Assembly: GCA_015039465.1 (NCBI GenBank)
Contig: MU130299.1
Location: 773,733-837,732 of the forward strand
DNA: 64,000 bases
Direction: 5' to 3'
DNA from: Phlegmacium glaucopus
Lineage: Eukaryota; Basidiomycota; Agaricomycetes; Agaricales; Cortinariaceae
Shown here: piece by piece, positions 21,663 through 32,955 of the stretch
Layout of the letters: each line of letters begins with the position of its first letter
Numbering within the stretch: position 1 is the stretch's first letter
Notes under the pieces: model-generated
What the model saw: the letters and a program-made list of their open reading frames with translations, nothing else
What the model was told of the DNA's origin: nothing
Databases searched by the model: none
Translations under genes and position numbers: made by a program

Positions 21663-23033
21663 GGACTCTTTACAAGTCTTAGTTTTTATATCGTATAAGA
21701 GAGTGGTTTTGTTCAGAGTATTTACTCAACAACTTCTCAAGATAAGGAATCTTCGAAGTCGATAGTTAAACCGACCGTAACCGACTATAGTGAACAAAAT
21801 AGTTCGAGTTGTACATTTTAGTCTTCTAATTTGAGGACTCTTTACAAATCCTATGTAACATCTCGTAAAGTATAGTGGTTATAATCAATGTCATTGGTCA
21901 AATACTTCTCAAGATATCCAACCTTCAGAGTTTGTAGTGTGTAACCGACTTTAACCGACCTTTAGTGAGTCAACACCCCCCAACCCTCGTCTTAATTTTT
22001 TATATTGAGGACTCTTTACGACTCTTATATACCATCTCGTAAAAAACAGTGATACTATCCAACGTCTTGGGTCAAAGACTTCTCAAAATATTCGACCTTC
22101 AGAGTTTTTAACGTTAAATCGTCCCTAGACCCACCCTAAACGAATTAACATCCTAATATTCACACTTTATTTTATTATTTTAAGAACTCCTTATAAAAAC
22201 TGTGTGGTATTTATTAAAAACCAGTGTCCTTCTCGATGTTTCTGGTCAAATACTTGTCAAGATATCCGACCTTCAAAGTTTAAACCTAACCTTAACCGTC
22301 ATCGAGTGAATAAAAATTCCCGAACTCACACTTTATTTTTTAAGATTGAGGACTCTCTACAATTATTATGTGTCATATGATAAAACACAGTCATTATACT
22401 CGATGTCTTTGGTCAAAATCTACAAAAGATATCCGATCTTCAACGGTTGTGACGTAAAATCGTCCTTAAACCCACCTTTGACTAGTAAATATTCCAGACC
22501 CACACTTTATTTTATTATATTAACGACTCTTTATAAATTTTATGTATAATCTTGTAAAGTGTAGTGGTTCTGTTCAATGTATTTGGTCACAGACTTCACA
22601 AGGTAACCGACCTTCAACGTTTTTACCGTAAAACCGTCCATAGACCCATCTTTAACGAGTAAACATTCCAGGACTCACACGTTATTTTATTTTATTGACG
22701 ACTCTTTATAAGTTTTATGTATCATCTCTTAAGATGTAGTGGTTTTGTACAACGTCTTTACTTATTAACTTCACGTTATATTGAGAAGTTAATAAGTAAA
22801 AACGTTGTTCAAAACCACTACACTTTACGAGATTGTACATAAAATTTATAAAGAGTCATCAATAAAATAAAATAACCTGTGAGTCCTGGGATGTTTACTC
22901 GTTAAAGATGGGTTTAGGGACGGTTTTACGGTAAAAACGTTGAAGGTCGGTTATCTTGTGAAGTCTGTGACCAAATACATTGAACAGAACCACTACACTT
23001 TACAAGATTATACATAAAATTTATAAAGAGTCG
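21663..23033. repeat. 174-bp satellite array with an internal inversion
   Basis: The anchor phrase GA(C/G)GACTCTTTA and relatives occur at about 21663, 21836, 22010, 22184, 22350, 22525 and 22700, giving seven monomers of about 166-175 bp. At about 22780 the array reverses. The next monomers carry the complement (anchor at about 22853 and 23029, 176 bp apart). The turn-round point is TTACTTATTAACTTC, a 12-bp spacer, then GAAGTTAATAAGTAA. Monomers are diverged and lack coding potential. Confidence 0.85.
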
Positions 23034-23092
23034 TTAATATAATAAAATAAAGTGTGGGTCTGGGAATATTTACTAGTAAAAGGTGGGTTTAA

Positions 23093-23188
23093 GGATTAGA
23101 ATTTTTAATTTCATGCTCCAAGTATGAGATATTGGGTGGTAAGAGCCCATATCTCATACTTGGAGCATGAAATTAAAAATTCTAATCC
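23093..23188. repeat. Perfect 40-bp inverted repeat with 16-nt loop
   Basis: Arms 23093-23132 and 23149-23188 are exact reverse complements (starting GGATTAGAATTTTT). The loop is TGGGTGGTAAGAGCCC. It borders the inverted satellite array. It could be the fused ends of a small element or a strong cruciform-forming site. Confidence 0.9.
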
Positions 23189-25150
23189 CTGAGAAATGTT
23201 CAGAGTCAAGAATATAACATATTCTCTCACCAAAACAAATCTCATAAATGAGTTGTTGAAGAGTTCTATTCCTTAGAAGCTTCTGCCATCAATTTGGCTG
23301 GGGAAACATGCATCCAGGAACAACCACACACATTCATAAAATTTTATCTATTGTATCTGATTCACATCCTATTTATATGGATATATATCACTCAAACTCC
23401 CCTCTGGAAGTGTTGTACAGAAGAGGAGCTCAGTGTCTCACTTTCTGCATTGTGACATACATGTGACACGTGACACGCCAGATGTCACAGATGACAGGCA
23501 TTGCCCACCACCAGTGAAATTCCATGTATGTAACATGTGATATAAGAATTTGAAATTATTAAAATGGTAATAATCTGAGGTAGGGAGAATCCCTCCTCAC
23601 ATCAGATTGAATTACTAAAACTACTAGGCCCACTTGACAACTGAACTGTGAAGACACAGCTTTATAAGTTATTTACTACAAAACCTCATTTCATACCACA
23701 TTACTATAACCTAGGCCCACTTGATGACTGAAGAATTCCCATTTGTGAAAATACAGCTCCATAACTATGACATGAAGAATTTGGGATGCCCATCCACTGC
23801 TGCTTCCTATGCACAAGTAAATTTGAAGTCAAAGGTGGACCTGCTCTTGAGTGGGATAATGATAAAAGGATCAGGAACATTTAGTCTTATAGTTGGATAT
23901 GATGATTGTATAGTCAGGTAATGGAAACCTAATGATTTGGTTTTTGCAGTGATTTGGGACTCTGACTGGCAATCACTGCACAAATAGGTGCTGACTTGTT
24001 TTTTTGCATTTTTTTGGCAGTGTTGAGCTTATATAAGACCGAGTTCTCCATACTGAGAAATTGGAATCTTAATATATATTATGTAATTTAAATGGCTAAA
24101 ATACATGAAATGCTTGTCCCAGGACAAGTTTATATTTCTGACCACATCCTTACTTTTGGGTGAGGGCCATTGCTCCATGTGGCTTATACAAGTCCCTTCA
24201 GATGAAATTATACTGGTATGTAGATTGCTGCTGCTGCTGATCCTCCTCTGCTCAGGGCTGAAATGGGGGGTTGTTGTAACTTGTAACACTGTTATTAGGA
24301 AAACAACCATGTTTGGTAGCATCTTCGTGAGCATTGAGTTTCTTAAAGACGCCGGGATTGACAGACAAAACAGCGAGTAAATTGTTTTTGCGCAGCCATC
24401 ACCATCAACACGTGCAATCACGGAAGTTACCGGCAAGTCTTGCGTACCTTTGAAAGCCGCAGTCGGCTTATAAGAAGACGAGCCCCTAACCTACGTAATC
24501 AGGAAGCATGTGATGCTTACAAAGCACGTTTGGGTTTCCGACACTCCTAGGTCAAACACTAGTGCCTTAGGCTTTTTGCTAGTAAAGGTTTGAGGAAAAA
24601 CGGTGCAAGTTTGGTAAATATCTTACTTGATTATAGTACAACTTCAAATTACGACGCCGCCTAAGGCGTATTTTTAGCGTTTAGGCACTATCAATATGAC
24701 AACGGCTGTAATAAAACATTTTCATCAAAAACGTGCCCACAGGGCCTAGCAACTTTACATAATGGTAACTAACGAGAAAATGTCCAAATCAGTATTGGTA
24801 GAACCCTAAAATGGCCAAAGGGGGGGGGGGCGAAAATGCGGTTTTGATCTTACTGAGCCGAAATTTGAAAGCCATTTGAATTTCTTTCTTGGCAACATGT
24901 GAGAGCTGTGAGAGGTGTATTTTTTTTAATCTTTACAGTTAATTAATTTGCGCCTAGCAGTAGTACTAGTAGTAGTACCAAATAGTTGCCTTGTTTCTGT
25001 TAAATGTAATCACGTGATGTGAACTTATTTTGAAAGTCTTGAATGTATGTAATCCTTTCAGTTCTCTTCAAGGCGACCTGTCTTGTCTAGCTTGCCTGAA
25101 AGGACGCTTGGACGACCTTTCATTCATTTTCTGCACCAAGCTTGAAAGAC
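23189..25150. other. Decayed repeats grading into the promoter of the next gene
   Basis: No supported coding region. There is a duplicated phrase CTAGGCCCACTTGA at 23623 and 23711, and a run of ten G at about 24821. From about 24300 on, base composition resembles host sequence; the last few hundred bases presumably hold the promoter and leader of the gene starting at 25151. Confidence 0.4.
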
Positions 25151-28100
25151 ATGAACCCCAACTTTGCTTTTCCTCGCCCTCAACCTGCAGTACCTCGTCC
25201 AGCACTGGCAGCAAAATCACCGTGGTCGCCTGACTTAGCTGGCTCTAGGGAATCCAATGCCTTACGTGCATCTATACTCGACACCGCCCTTGAGTTGGGC
25301 ATTGGTGGTAACTCTCTTGTTGCAGACTGGATGTTCAACAATCCACTGGTGGAGGAGCCTGAGGAAGAAGTAAGTCTCTATCTTTGCTGTCACACCAAGT
25401 TTTTGTTTCTGTAGAATATTGTCGAGGATCGTCGGTGCGCGTAGTCTTGCACATCGCTTGGCGTGTTAACACACGACAGGCTAAGGCAATCTTACACCTG
25501 TTGAATGTCGCCATTCACAGGGGAGACTTGGAGGGTGAGGATAACCTCGACTTTCCTGCGCTTGTCCGTACCTTTGGTACGTGTACTACAAGCAATGAAC
25601 CTAGGTGAAAGTCAGGCAGGTCCCATCCTAAACTCAAGACATAAACTTTATTTAACCTTAGAGTTGAGTCCAAGCTCTGTCGAAGTTGAACCTCCTTTCC
25701 TCTCATCTCTCCTCCCGGCTTTCTATTGCTTTCTTTTATTCACTTTTGTTTAACTGCGGTTGACCTTCCATAACAGGAACCTGTCCCAACTCCTGATTTG
25801 ACATATGGTTCCCCAACCTCGGTGCCATCCTCGTTACTACATTCCCAGTATCGCCGCGATCCTATCGTAAATGGCAACGGTATCAACTTTCATCTCATCC
25901 AAAACGTAAACAAGACAGGGCCGTTAGTTTTTCACCGAAGAGATGTCTTCGCAGCTGGGTCTAGCCGATTTAGCGACGCGGACTCCCAGAGCTCCAACGT
26001 CAAAGTTCATTTCAATCCCAATGAGGCGGCTTCGAATGTTAACGTCAGCAATTTTCAAACAATTAGCTCCAACGACAGCGGCATCGCATTTTCTGATAAT
26101 CCCATTCCTCCGAGACCTACTACACCCTCGGGCAGAAAATTGAGGAAAAAGCGGGCAGGAGGAGATGGGTATGAGAGTGACGGCGGATACGTGAGTGAGA
26201 GTGGAAAGAAAAAGCACCAAAAAAAGGATAACCTTGGCGAAGGCAGGGATACCAAGCAGCGCGCGAAAGAGGAGAGGAAGGAAGAGGAAAAGAAGAGGAA
26301 AAAGAGTTTTATTCAAGTTATCAACAAAATGTCTACCCCCAATGACGTACAGTCTCCAACGAAGGGCTACGAAACTGATGGTGGTGCAGTCCCTACATCC
26401 TCGAAATCAAAGGGCAAGATTAGGAAATATAAAACGAAGAATTCTTCAAACGAAATTGGATACGAAACTGACGGCGGGTACCAATCTTCATCAGGCGTCA
26501 AGAAATCCAAGACGAGATTCTTCAAGCTTCCAACGAGATCTTCGAAGAGTGATTTGCGTGTGGATGATGCCAATGGGTCTATACCTGCGTTGCCAAGTTC
26601 TGTCGAGAAGAAACGCGAGTCAATTATTCCATTGCCGATTGCGGAGAGGTTCGCGACGACTCTGAGTCCAGGTTCGACGTTGAGTTACTCAAGCTCGAGC
26701 CCTATGAATACGGAGGGTGGAGGGAGTCGTATGGGTAGTCCCCTTCCAGCATTGTCTTTTCAACCGTTTGCAGCTACTTCTGAGCTTACTTCGACAATAT
26801 CTTCACCTTCTCCGGTGTTTGCTGGATCTTCTGCGTTTGACCGGCCAGTGACCGCCCCTACCTCAGGTTCACCGTCTGCATTCAATGCCAATGCTACTCA
26901 GCTCCATCCAAAGAATCGAGACTCACGCTCCTCGGTTATTTCTTCTTCGTCGAGCGGCAGTGGTTCGAATCAGCACCACAAACCGCAGAAACGAATCGGT
27001 CTCTTCTCTCCATTACATTCTCCGCCTAGTTCAATGCAGGATCATCAACAACATGGGCTACGTACAACCTCGTCTCTGTCTTCGTTGAAACCTTCCCACC
27101 CGATTATCTCTTTGCCTATTACCCGAGCTACATCGCCAACCCCTGCTGGTCTACCCAGACCGTCTCTTCCATCTCATTTGCGTTCAGTATCTCCTCTACC
27201 TCCTTCCGTTTCACCCACAACGCCTGCAACATCTGTCGCCCCACTTCAAATCAATAAAGCCCAACGGATCAAACCTCATTTCGATAATTTATCATTTTCA
27301 ATGCAACAATACTCTTCTCCGCAGGGTGTTTCGCCTTCGTCCGGACAAGGATCGCCTCGGGTTCTTTTGACACCTACCGTTCCTCTTTCACAAACTCCTT
27401 CGCCTGGCCCTGGTTTTGCAGTGGTCAGGCCAAGGAACCCGCCTACTGATGGCTTCGGCCCTCGTTCTGCTCTTCCACCCAATTCTGGATCTGGATCTAC
27501 CACTGGTTCAAGTCCTATCCCTAGTCCCGGTTATACCCCTGCTGCTCCCAATTCCAGTAGTAGTGGACTTTCCCCTCACCCACGCACTCAAGGACCTCCC
27601 CAACGGATATCCCAGTTGAGCATTATCCCTTCGTCGGACTACATTGTGCCATCACCGCGGAGTTCCCCTTCAAAGATGCACATTCCAGGATTTCCGAGTC
27701 CAAATGTGCTGGCGGCGTATTATCACCACGACCATATTCCACCACCCAGTCCAGCGCCTATGGGGCCTTTGCCTACTCTACCTTCAAGTGGGGGAGGGCT
27801 TAATGGAAACAGTGGTGGAAGTGCGGGCCAGTTCCCTTCGGCAGCTCAATTGAGGCAGAGAATGACTGTAATGCGACAGTCGGTGCAACAGGACTATGGG
27901 ATTGGATTGAGTGCACAACGAGGCAGAGAATCTTCACGTCCTGTGTTGTCAACATCCCAATCAACCGGTGTGAATGGGTCTGTAAGTGCTGGTGGTTCAA
28001 GTCTAGAAACCCGTGTCCAAGAGATCCGCCGATACCATAATTTGGGAGACGGTCGTGTCGGGCTTAGTGGTGATGACCCTGCGAAATATCAGGATGAGGA

Positions 28101-28737
28101 GATAGTGGGTGAGGCGGGACGGCCCAGAGTCGCTGCTGATCGACAGAGTTGGATTGATATCAATGAAGATTTAAGTCTGGGCAAAAGGGGACGACTGGAT
28201 CAGGAGGCGGAAGAACCAGACGACTTGTACGAAATCCTTGATCGATTCGAAGTTCGTAGTGACAAAAGTGGTGATTCAAGTTCAGGAGGGCGGGCTGTGG
28301 AGAGGAGTCATTCGTTCGAGGCCGACAACATCGAACAGGAGCAACGACACCATCCTGACAGTTTCGATGCAAGACCGCGTCAAAATAACAAGGTTCCTGC
28401 TGATGTTGCTCGTGATGTTTCTGGTTTTGAGGACGACGGTCGGACGGTCGGCGATCGGACTAGCAGATGGAGTGGAAGTGTTTACAGCAACGCTAGCATC
28501 TTGGATGAGGATGAGAGCGAGGAGACGAGAGATCGATTCGTGAGAGGTGTGGAAGCAATGTTGCATGCAGAGAGGATAACCAAGAGTAAAGCTCTGGGGG
28601 ATCAAGCTCGCATTCCGCCTCTACCCAAAATGCCTGATGCTTATGCGAATATCACACACAAACCAAACGGAAATATCAACGAGAATGCAAGTGCTCATTC
28701 AAATCTTACTCCTGGAAGGAGCTGGAACAAGTTTTGA
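25151..28737 (+). CDS. Conserved-looking basic, Ser/Pro-rich protein, 1,099 residues
   Basis: The proposed chain is exons 25151-25369, 25480-25576, a 23-nt exon near 25662-25684, and 25777-28737, in frame throughout (3,300 nt). The short exon and its borders are inferred; the first intron has donor gtaagt and acceptor acacgacag. The N-terminus has a structured part (LRASILDTALELGIGGNSLV, AILHLLNVAIHRGDLEGED). The rest is largely disordered. Three copies of GYE(S/T)DGG occur near residues 244, 310 and 341, each followed by a Lys-rich patch, then a long Ser/Pro region, and an acidic C-terminal third (DEDESEETRDR) with a helix (FVRGVEAMLHAERITKSKA). I do not know its function. Host-like codon use distinguishes it from the surrounding repeats. 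Confidence 0.75.
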
Positions 28738-29296
28738 TACCTTTCTTTTTTTTTTCTTGCCTTGTTCCCGTTGGTCTTCTCTTTCGGGCTGATGGTTTTC
28801 TTGCTGTTTTTTGCTTATTTTTAAAGGTCTTACCGTGCAGGTCCACGCTGCATCTCACACTCGTTAAATTCTTGGCTCCTAATTGTAATACATGATGTCA
28901 AATACTTAACTCGGCATCTTTCTTGTGTCTATACCTGTTTGTCGTTCATTGCAAAAACTGTTTCTTCCTTTTGACGTGTAACTGCCACATCTTTTTGGCG
29001 AAAGTTTCTCTCGTCATCTGCTTCGTCTTCACTCTTCTCATCTTGTGCCTCACTTGGGACATGTATTGGTTCTATTGATCCCTCACCTGTACTTCGTCAA
29101 TCGGGACCAGTCCAGTTTCGTGTAACTTGTAGGAAGAATATTGGACAGACAGGATGGAAAGATTCAAGTTGTAACTAGGTGCTTACAAATGAGAGACAAC
29201 GCGGCATGGTTCAGATCGATATTTTTCATTCAACAGCATTGTTATGGCTCCAGGCCTTGAATTTTTTTCCTCCAGTGGCAACTCACCGACTGTTGT
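28738..29296. other. 3' flank of the 1,099-residue gene
   Basis: T-rich sequence after the stop (28736-28760) consistent with a 3' UTR; no further gene seen up to the MULE relic. Confidence 0.4.
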
Positions 29297-30660
29297 TCAG
29301 ATTAAGCGTAGGTTGGGCATTAGGCAGTAACTCGATATCATCTGGGTTTGATCTCCCATTGAGCGGAAGTCTTTTTCGATAAACGCATACTCCTTAGGAG
29401 CGTGCTCAATATTATATGGCGAGGTGGGTAAATTTCTCTGTAGCCGTGAACGAACTGCCTTCCGAATGTCCCACCAGCAAAGTTGCACTTTCGCCTCAGG
29501 CCAAACCCGCCACTCATACCGATCTCAGCCATATCCCTGTCGGAATGTTTCCTGGGCTCAACTGAAGAAGCGGTCGACAACAGGCAATATGAAAGTGGAA
29601 AGCCAGCATTATCGTATTCTCCAAGGACTGCGCACAGTTCGAGGTGCTTGTCGTTTGTTTTATCTAATTATATTCAATATTCATAAGTTCTTTGTAAGGA
29701 TGATGATAAAGTGAACTTACATGTTGCGACAAACCCCAACTTCAACCACCTTTCCTCTCAATTGTACAGCAGTCTTCTTCATTCCCCATGGCAGCTGTTC
29801 AATATCTTCTGAAATTGGGATGTCAAACACCTCAACATCCTTGTCATTTTCTTTTAGCAGTATGTTTCCGGCAGGTAATTGCTGCTGGGCCCTCTTCCAT
29901 AGAATCTCGTTATGCAGTAGTATGTATCTGCGTTGCAGTCACTCACACTCGGAAACATACTCTGTATCCTTTTCGTGATGGTGCTCAGAGTTGTCCTTTC
30001 GAGATCTTGCGGTACTATCTGAAGCCTCTGGAGGAAGGGCGACACTGTTGTAAACTGCTTTTGCTGTTGTATCGGCGCATCCGTTGGCTTGGTTGTGCCT
30101 TCTGCTTTCTATCTTGATCCTGGCACTGGCAGCACCAGCGTGTCTTACGGCCCGTGACTATCTTGATATTCTCTTTTACACTGTTTGATGGTTAGATACT
30201 AATTAAAGATGGAGCGTAATGACATCCCTACCGAAATCGATAACCTGACACCTTCCGAATTTCGTAAGCTGTCTGAACAAATACTCCTTGTTGGATACGA
30301 GCAGATCTTCTGACTTCTTGTAACATGCATACTAGAAGAACACATTCTTCTTTGTCTTAGATGTTTGAGTAACGAGTTGACCAAGGCTCTTTATTAGCTC
30401 TTCGCTGTTCTCAGAAGCAGCTAATACTTACACCCTCTGATTCAGTTGATGTACTGCCTCCTCATTCTGGTTTTCTGCTGACAAGTCTTGCATCGAGTCT
30501 TGCCTTGGTCCGTCATCATCTCTATTATTCTTCCTCTTCACTTGCTTATACAGCCTTCCCCAGTCACGACATTTCTGGCAAGTCTTCCAAGTGTATTCCG
30601 ATTTGGGAGGGAGTTTAGCTTATACATTTTTTCTGTGAGCACTCTCTTTGAGAATGTAGA
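29297..30660 (-). pseudogene. MULE-type transposase relic
   Basis: Minus-strand pieces read HLELCAVLGEYDNAGFPLSY, then HSDRDMAEIG, then after a frameshift VWPEAKVQLCWWDIRKAVRS and SPYNIEHAPKEYAFIEKDF. This is the order of conserved blocks in the fungal MULE transposase domain (E/D-x-D-x-A-G-x-P-L-x-Y, a D-x-D-M-A-E-I block, then C-W-W-H-L/I-R-x-A-V). Farther upstream (about 30430-30590) a frame with TCQKCRDWGRLYKQVKRKNN may be the Cys-pair N-terminus, and 29730-29940 encodes QQQLPAGNILLKENDKDVEV in an open frame. At least one frameshift and one in-frame stop break it. The exact limits are uncertain. Confidence 0.6.
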
Positions 30661-30869
30661 TGGAGAGCTCTCAACAAGGTCCATATGTTGTACTATAGAG
30701 TCTGCTACGTTGAAAGTACATTGAGTCACAATTTTCTCAAGTAACAGTCACTGTGTCCGCGTTAGGTCACCTGTGAGAGGCGTGGATCTGGGCGAGCTCA
30801 GGATGTGAATGATTCCAATCTAGGAACTCGGCTTTCTCCAAAGGGTTATTTGGCTTTGGAGTTGGTACT

Positions 30870-31452
30870 GGATGCGTAGGTGATTACGCAGGCGGAGGTG
30901 GATAGATCATAGGACGTTAACAAACAGACACTGAAATCAAGTAAGCAAGGTTGACGTACTAGGGGATGGCGGCCGTTCGGCCTGCCCAGGTGTAATTGGC
31001 TTTGCAGGTTTCGATTGCGAATCATGATGCACAGGCGGAGGTGGCTCTGGGGCCGTATAGGATGTTAGCAAACAGACACATTGAAATCACGCAAGGAAGG
31101 TTGACGTACTACTAGGCAATGGTGGCCGTTTGGCCTGCCCAGCCGTAACTTGCTTTGTATATGATTGTGAATCATGATATACAGGCACTGGCAGAAGTGG
31201 CTCTGGAGCCGTATAGGACGTTAGCAAACAGACACACTGAATTCAAGCAAGCAATGTTGACATGCCTTGCTTAGGCTTAGGAAATAAGTAGTCAAGGGCC
31301 TTAGTAAAAAATGAGCGACGAGCATTTGGCTAGCTTCGTCATTCAATGAGGGTGCACGGGCGTAGATCGATACGCCATGACTGACTGGGACAGGTACAGC
31401 AAACACGGTGACCTGTGCAAGGAAAGAGCACTAGAGATGGGATAATAAGCAT
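30870..31452 (-). pseudogene. Paralogue of the mini-exon secreted-protein gene, frameshifted, with tandem exon-intron units
   Basis: From ATG 31452 the sequence matches the gene at 59269 (ATGCTTATTATCCCATCTCT), but eight bases (GTTGCATC in the other copy) are missing in the signal-peptide region, so the frame is lost. Beyond it the homologous frame reads VFAVPVPVSHGVSIYARAP. Downstream are at least two copies of an exon-intron unit (about 150-157 bp period; shared phrase AGCAAACAGACAC at 31062 and 31219, with a third related phrase at 30913). The exons are 87 and 90-93 nt, both divisible by three, reading EPPPPVHHDSQSKPAKPITP and a diverged copy. Donors are gtacgtcaacc, acceptors ggccccag/ggctccag. 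The first donor has decayed to gcatgt. It may be a dead copy or use another start. Confidence 0.55.
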
Positions 31453-31599
31453 CTGGGAATTTTTTGTGAGTTGAATTTGTTGCTATAATAATGATGATGA
31501 GGTCACCTGAACTGAGGAAGACCAGCTTGAATGTTTTTTAAGGCGTTCAACGTCCTTTTTATCTGTGTCGCAAGTTGCCAAAAATAGGCAAATGTCCAG

Positions 31600-31824
31600 T
31601 TAGTTCCATTCGCCATTGGCTCGTGACACGTCCGCACCCGCCAACCAACGCTCTCCTATCGCACTTGTTGCTGCATCGCTAAAATTGGTTGCGCCCCGAC
31701 CATCATGGACCCTCTTTTCTGCTCTTTCCAGTGTTGGAAGTGTCGAGTTCACTCTGGGTAGATAAGCTGATAAAGAGAACATTATGCCAGAGGTCAAAGA
31801 TAAGAATACTATTTTTGTTATCAT
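31600..31824 (-). CDS. Small secreted protein candidate, 74 residues
   Basis: A single frame from ATG 31824 to the stop at 31600. The first 20 residues form a plausible signal peptide (MITKIVFLSLTSGIMFSLSA), followed by a hydrophilic chain with an RAEKR dibasic site near residue 36 and no cysteine. It lies just upstream of and in the same orientation as the frameshifted secreted-protein paralogue. TATAAATA-like sequence occurs on the complementary strand near 31836. No family is recognised, and short length keeps confidence low. Confidence 0.4.
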   Translation of the reverse strand: MITKIVFLSLTSGIMFSLSAYLPRVNSTLPTLERAEKRVHDGRGATNFSDAATSAIGERWLAGADVSRANGEWN

Positions 31825-31829
31825 TCCTG

Positions 31830-32486
31830 TACTTGTATAAATACTAGTTATGATTAGAGTAGTTCTTTAGTCGAATGACTAGTGTCTTATCTGGTTAACA
31901 CCAACCGTCCTAAGCCTCCATTCTATTGTCGCTCTTGACATTATTACCCGTTATTCGCCTAAATTCAACATCCAGGCCTTACCTCCCTCCTGTAGTGAAA
32001 GCCCTGTGCCAGCCGTAGACGCCTGACCCAAGTCGAGCCTGGCAGCGGGCTTGGTACTAATGGTAGGGCTCGGATCGTAATTTCTGATTTCTTGTAAACT
32101 TACATGTAATTAGGGCTGGCGCATCACTATACTATGGCACCAGTCGCCTAAAGACCGCTACTTTTGTACAAGGCGCCAAATCATCCAGAGAATCTCTTTC
32201 AAAAGTAACCTAAATGTGATGTTCCCTTTTGTTGAAAATCTGACATCTGCAAGGATAACCGTCTGTTCAGGCAGATCATGTTTACGAATATATGGGCGCA
32301 AACATGGTTGCCTTTCTGGTTTATTTGTACTTAATTGCATCATGTAGCTGGCCAGATTGAGAAATTAGCACTCTTATTCTGATATTAATCAACCATCTGC
32401 CAGGAAATCAATTACAAATCAAAATCAAAAATAAAGTCACTAGCACAAAGGAGCACAAATTGGTTTGACAACATATTTTATGATCC
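31830..32486. other. No gene recognised
   Basis: Short frames only. A host-like stretch up to about 32150 passes into AT-rich sequence. Confidence 0.4.
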
Positions 32487-32701
32487 ATGAGAGCTCCCAA
32501 TTATTTTGAGGAAAAGTATGCCAACATTGCCAAGGGAGTCATTCAGTGTAATCTGGGTGTAATGAACCATCCAGTGGTTGAAAGAATTGGTCCATATAGA
32601 GAATTCCAATTGCATTTAAGACTTCTGGATTATAATGGCAGACTTCTTAGTAGTTCACCCTTGTTTCCTCATAGACTTCCTATTTACAATTTTCATGTAA
32701 G
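32487..32701 (+). pseudogene. Orphan coding fragment truncated by an LTR
   Basis: A frame of good protein character (EKYANIAKGVIQCNLGVMNH, HLRLLDYNGRLLSSSPLFPH) ends at a gtaagtg donor-like site at 32697, where the LTR begins. Family unknown; probably part of an older element. Confidence 0.3.
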
Positions 32702-32955
32702 TGTTTACCTGTTAGTGATGGACAGGTTCGGTTTTGTCCGGTTCTCTGCTATATTCTGAGAACCGAGAACTGGACCATCGGTTCAGTCCTCATAGTATGA
32801 TGGACCGGGAACCGGACCATCGGTTCAGGCAGAAAATGGTCCAGTTCCGGTTCAGCAGGGGTCTGAACTCTGAACCGGACCATTCAAATATATCAAAAAC
32901 TGATTTTTCGTCAAGGAAAACAATGGCGATGCTACAAAATGTACTATGGGTGCTA

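Noticed and set aside
24029..24436. 135-codon minus-strand frame upstream of the large gene
   Set aside because: No motif, overlapping frames of similar length on the other strand, and a position in AT-rich intergenic sequence.
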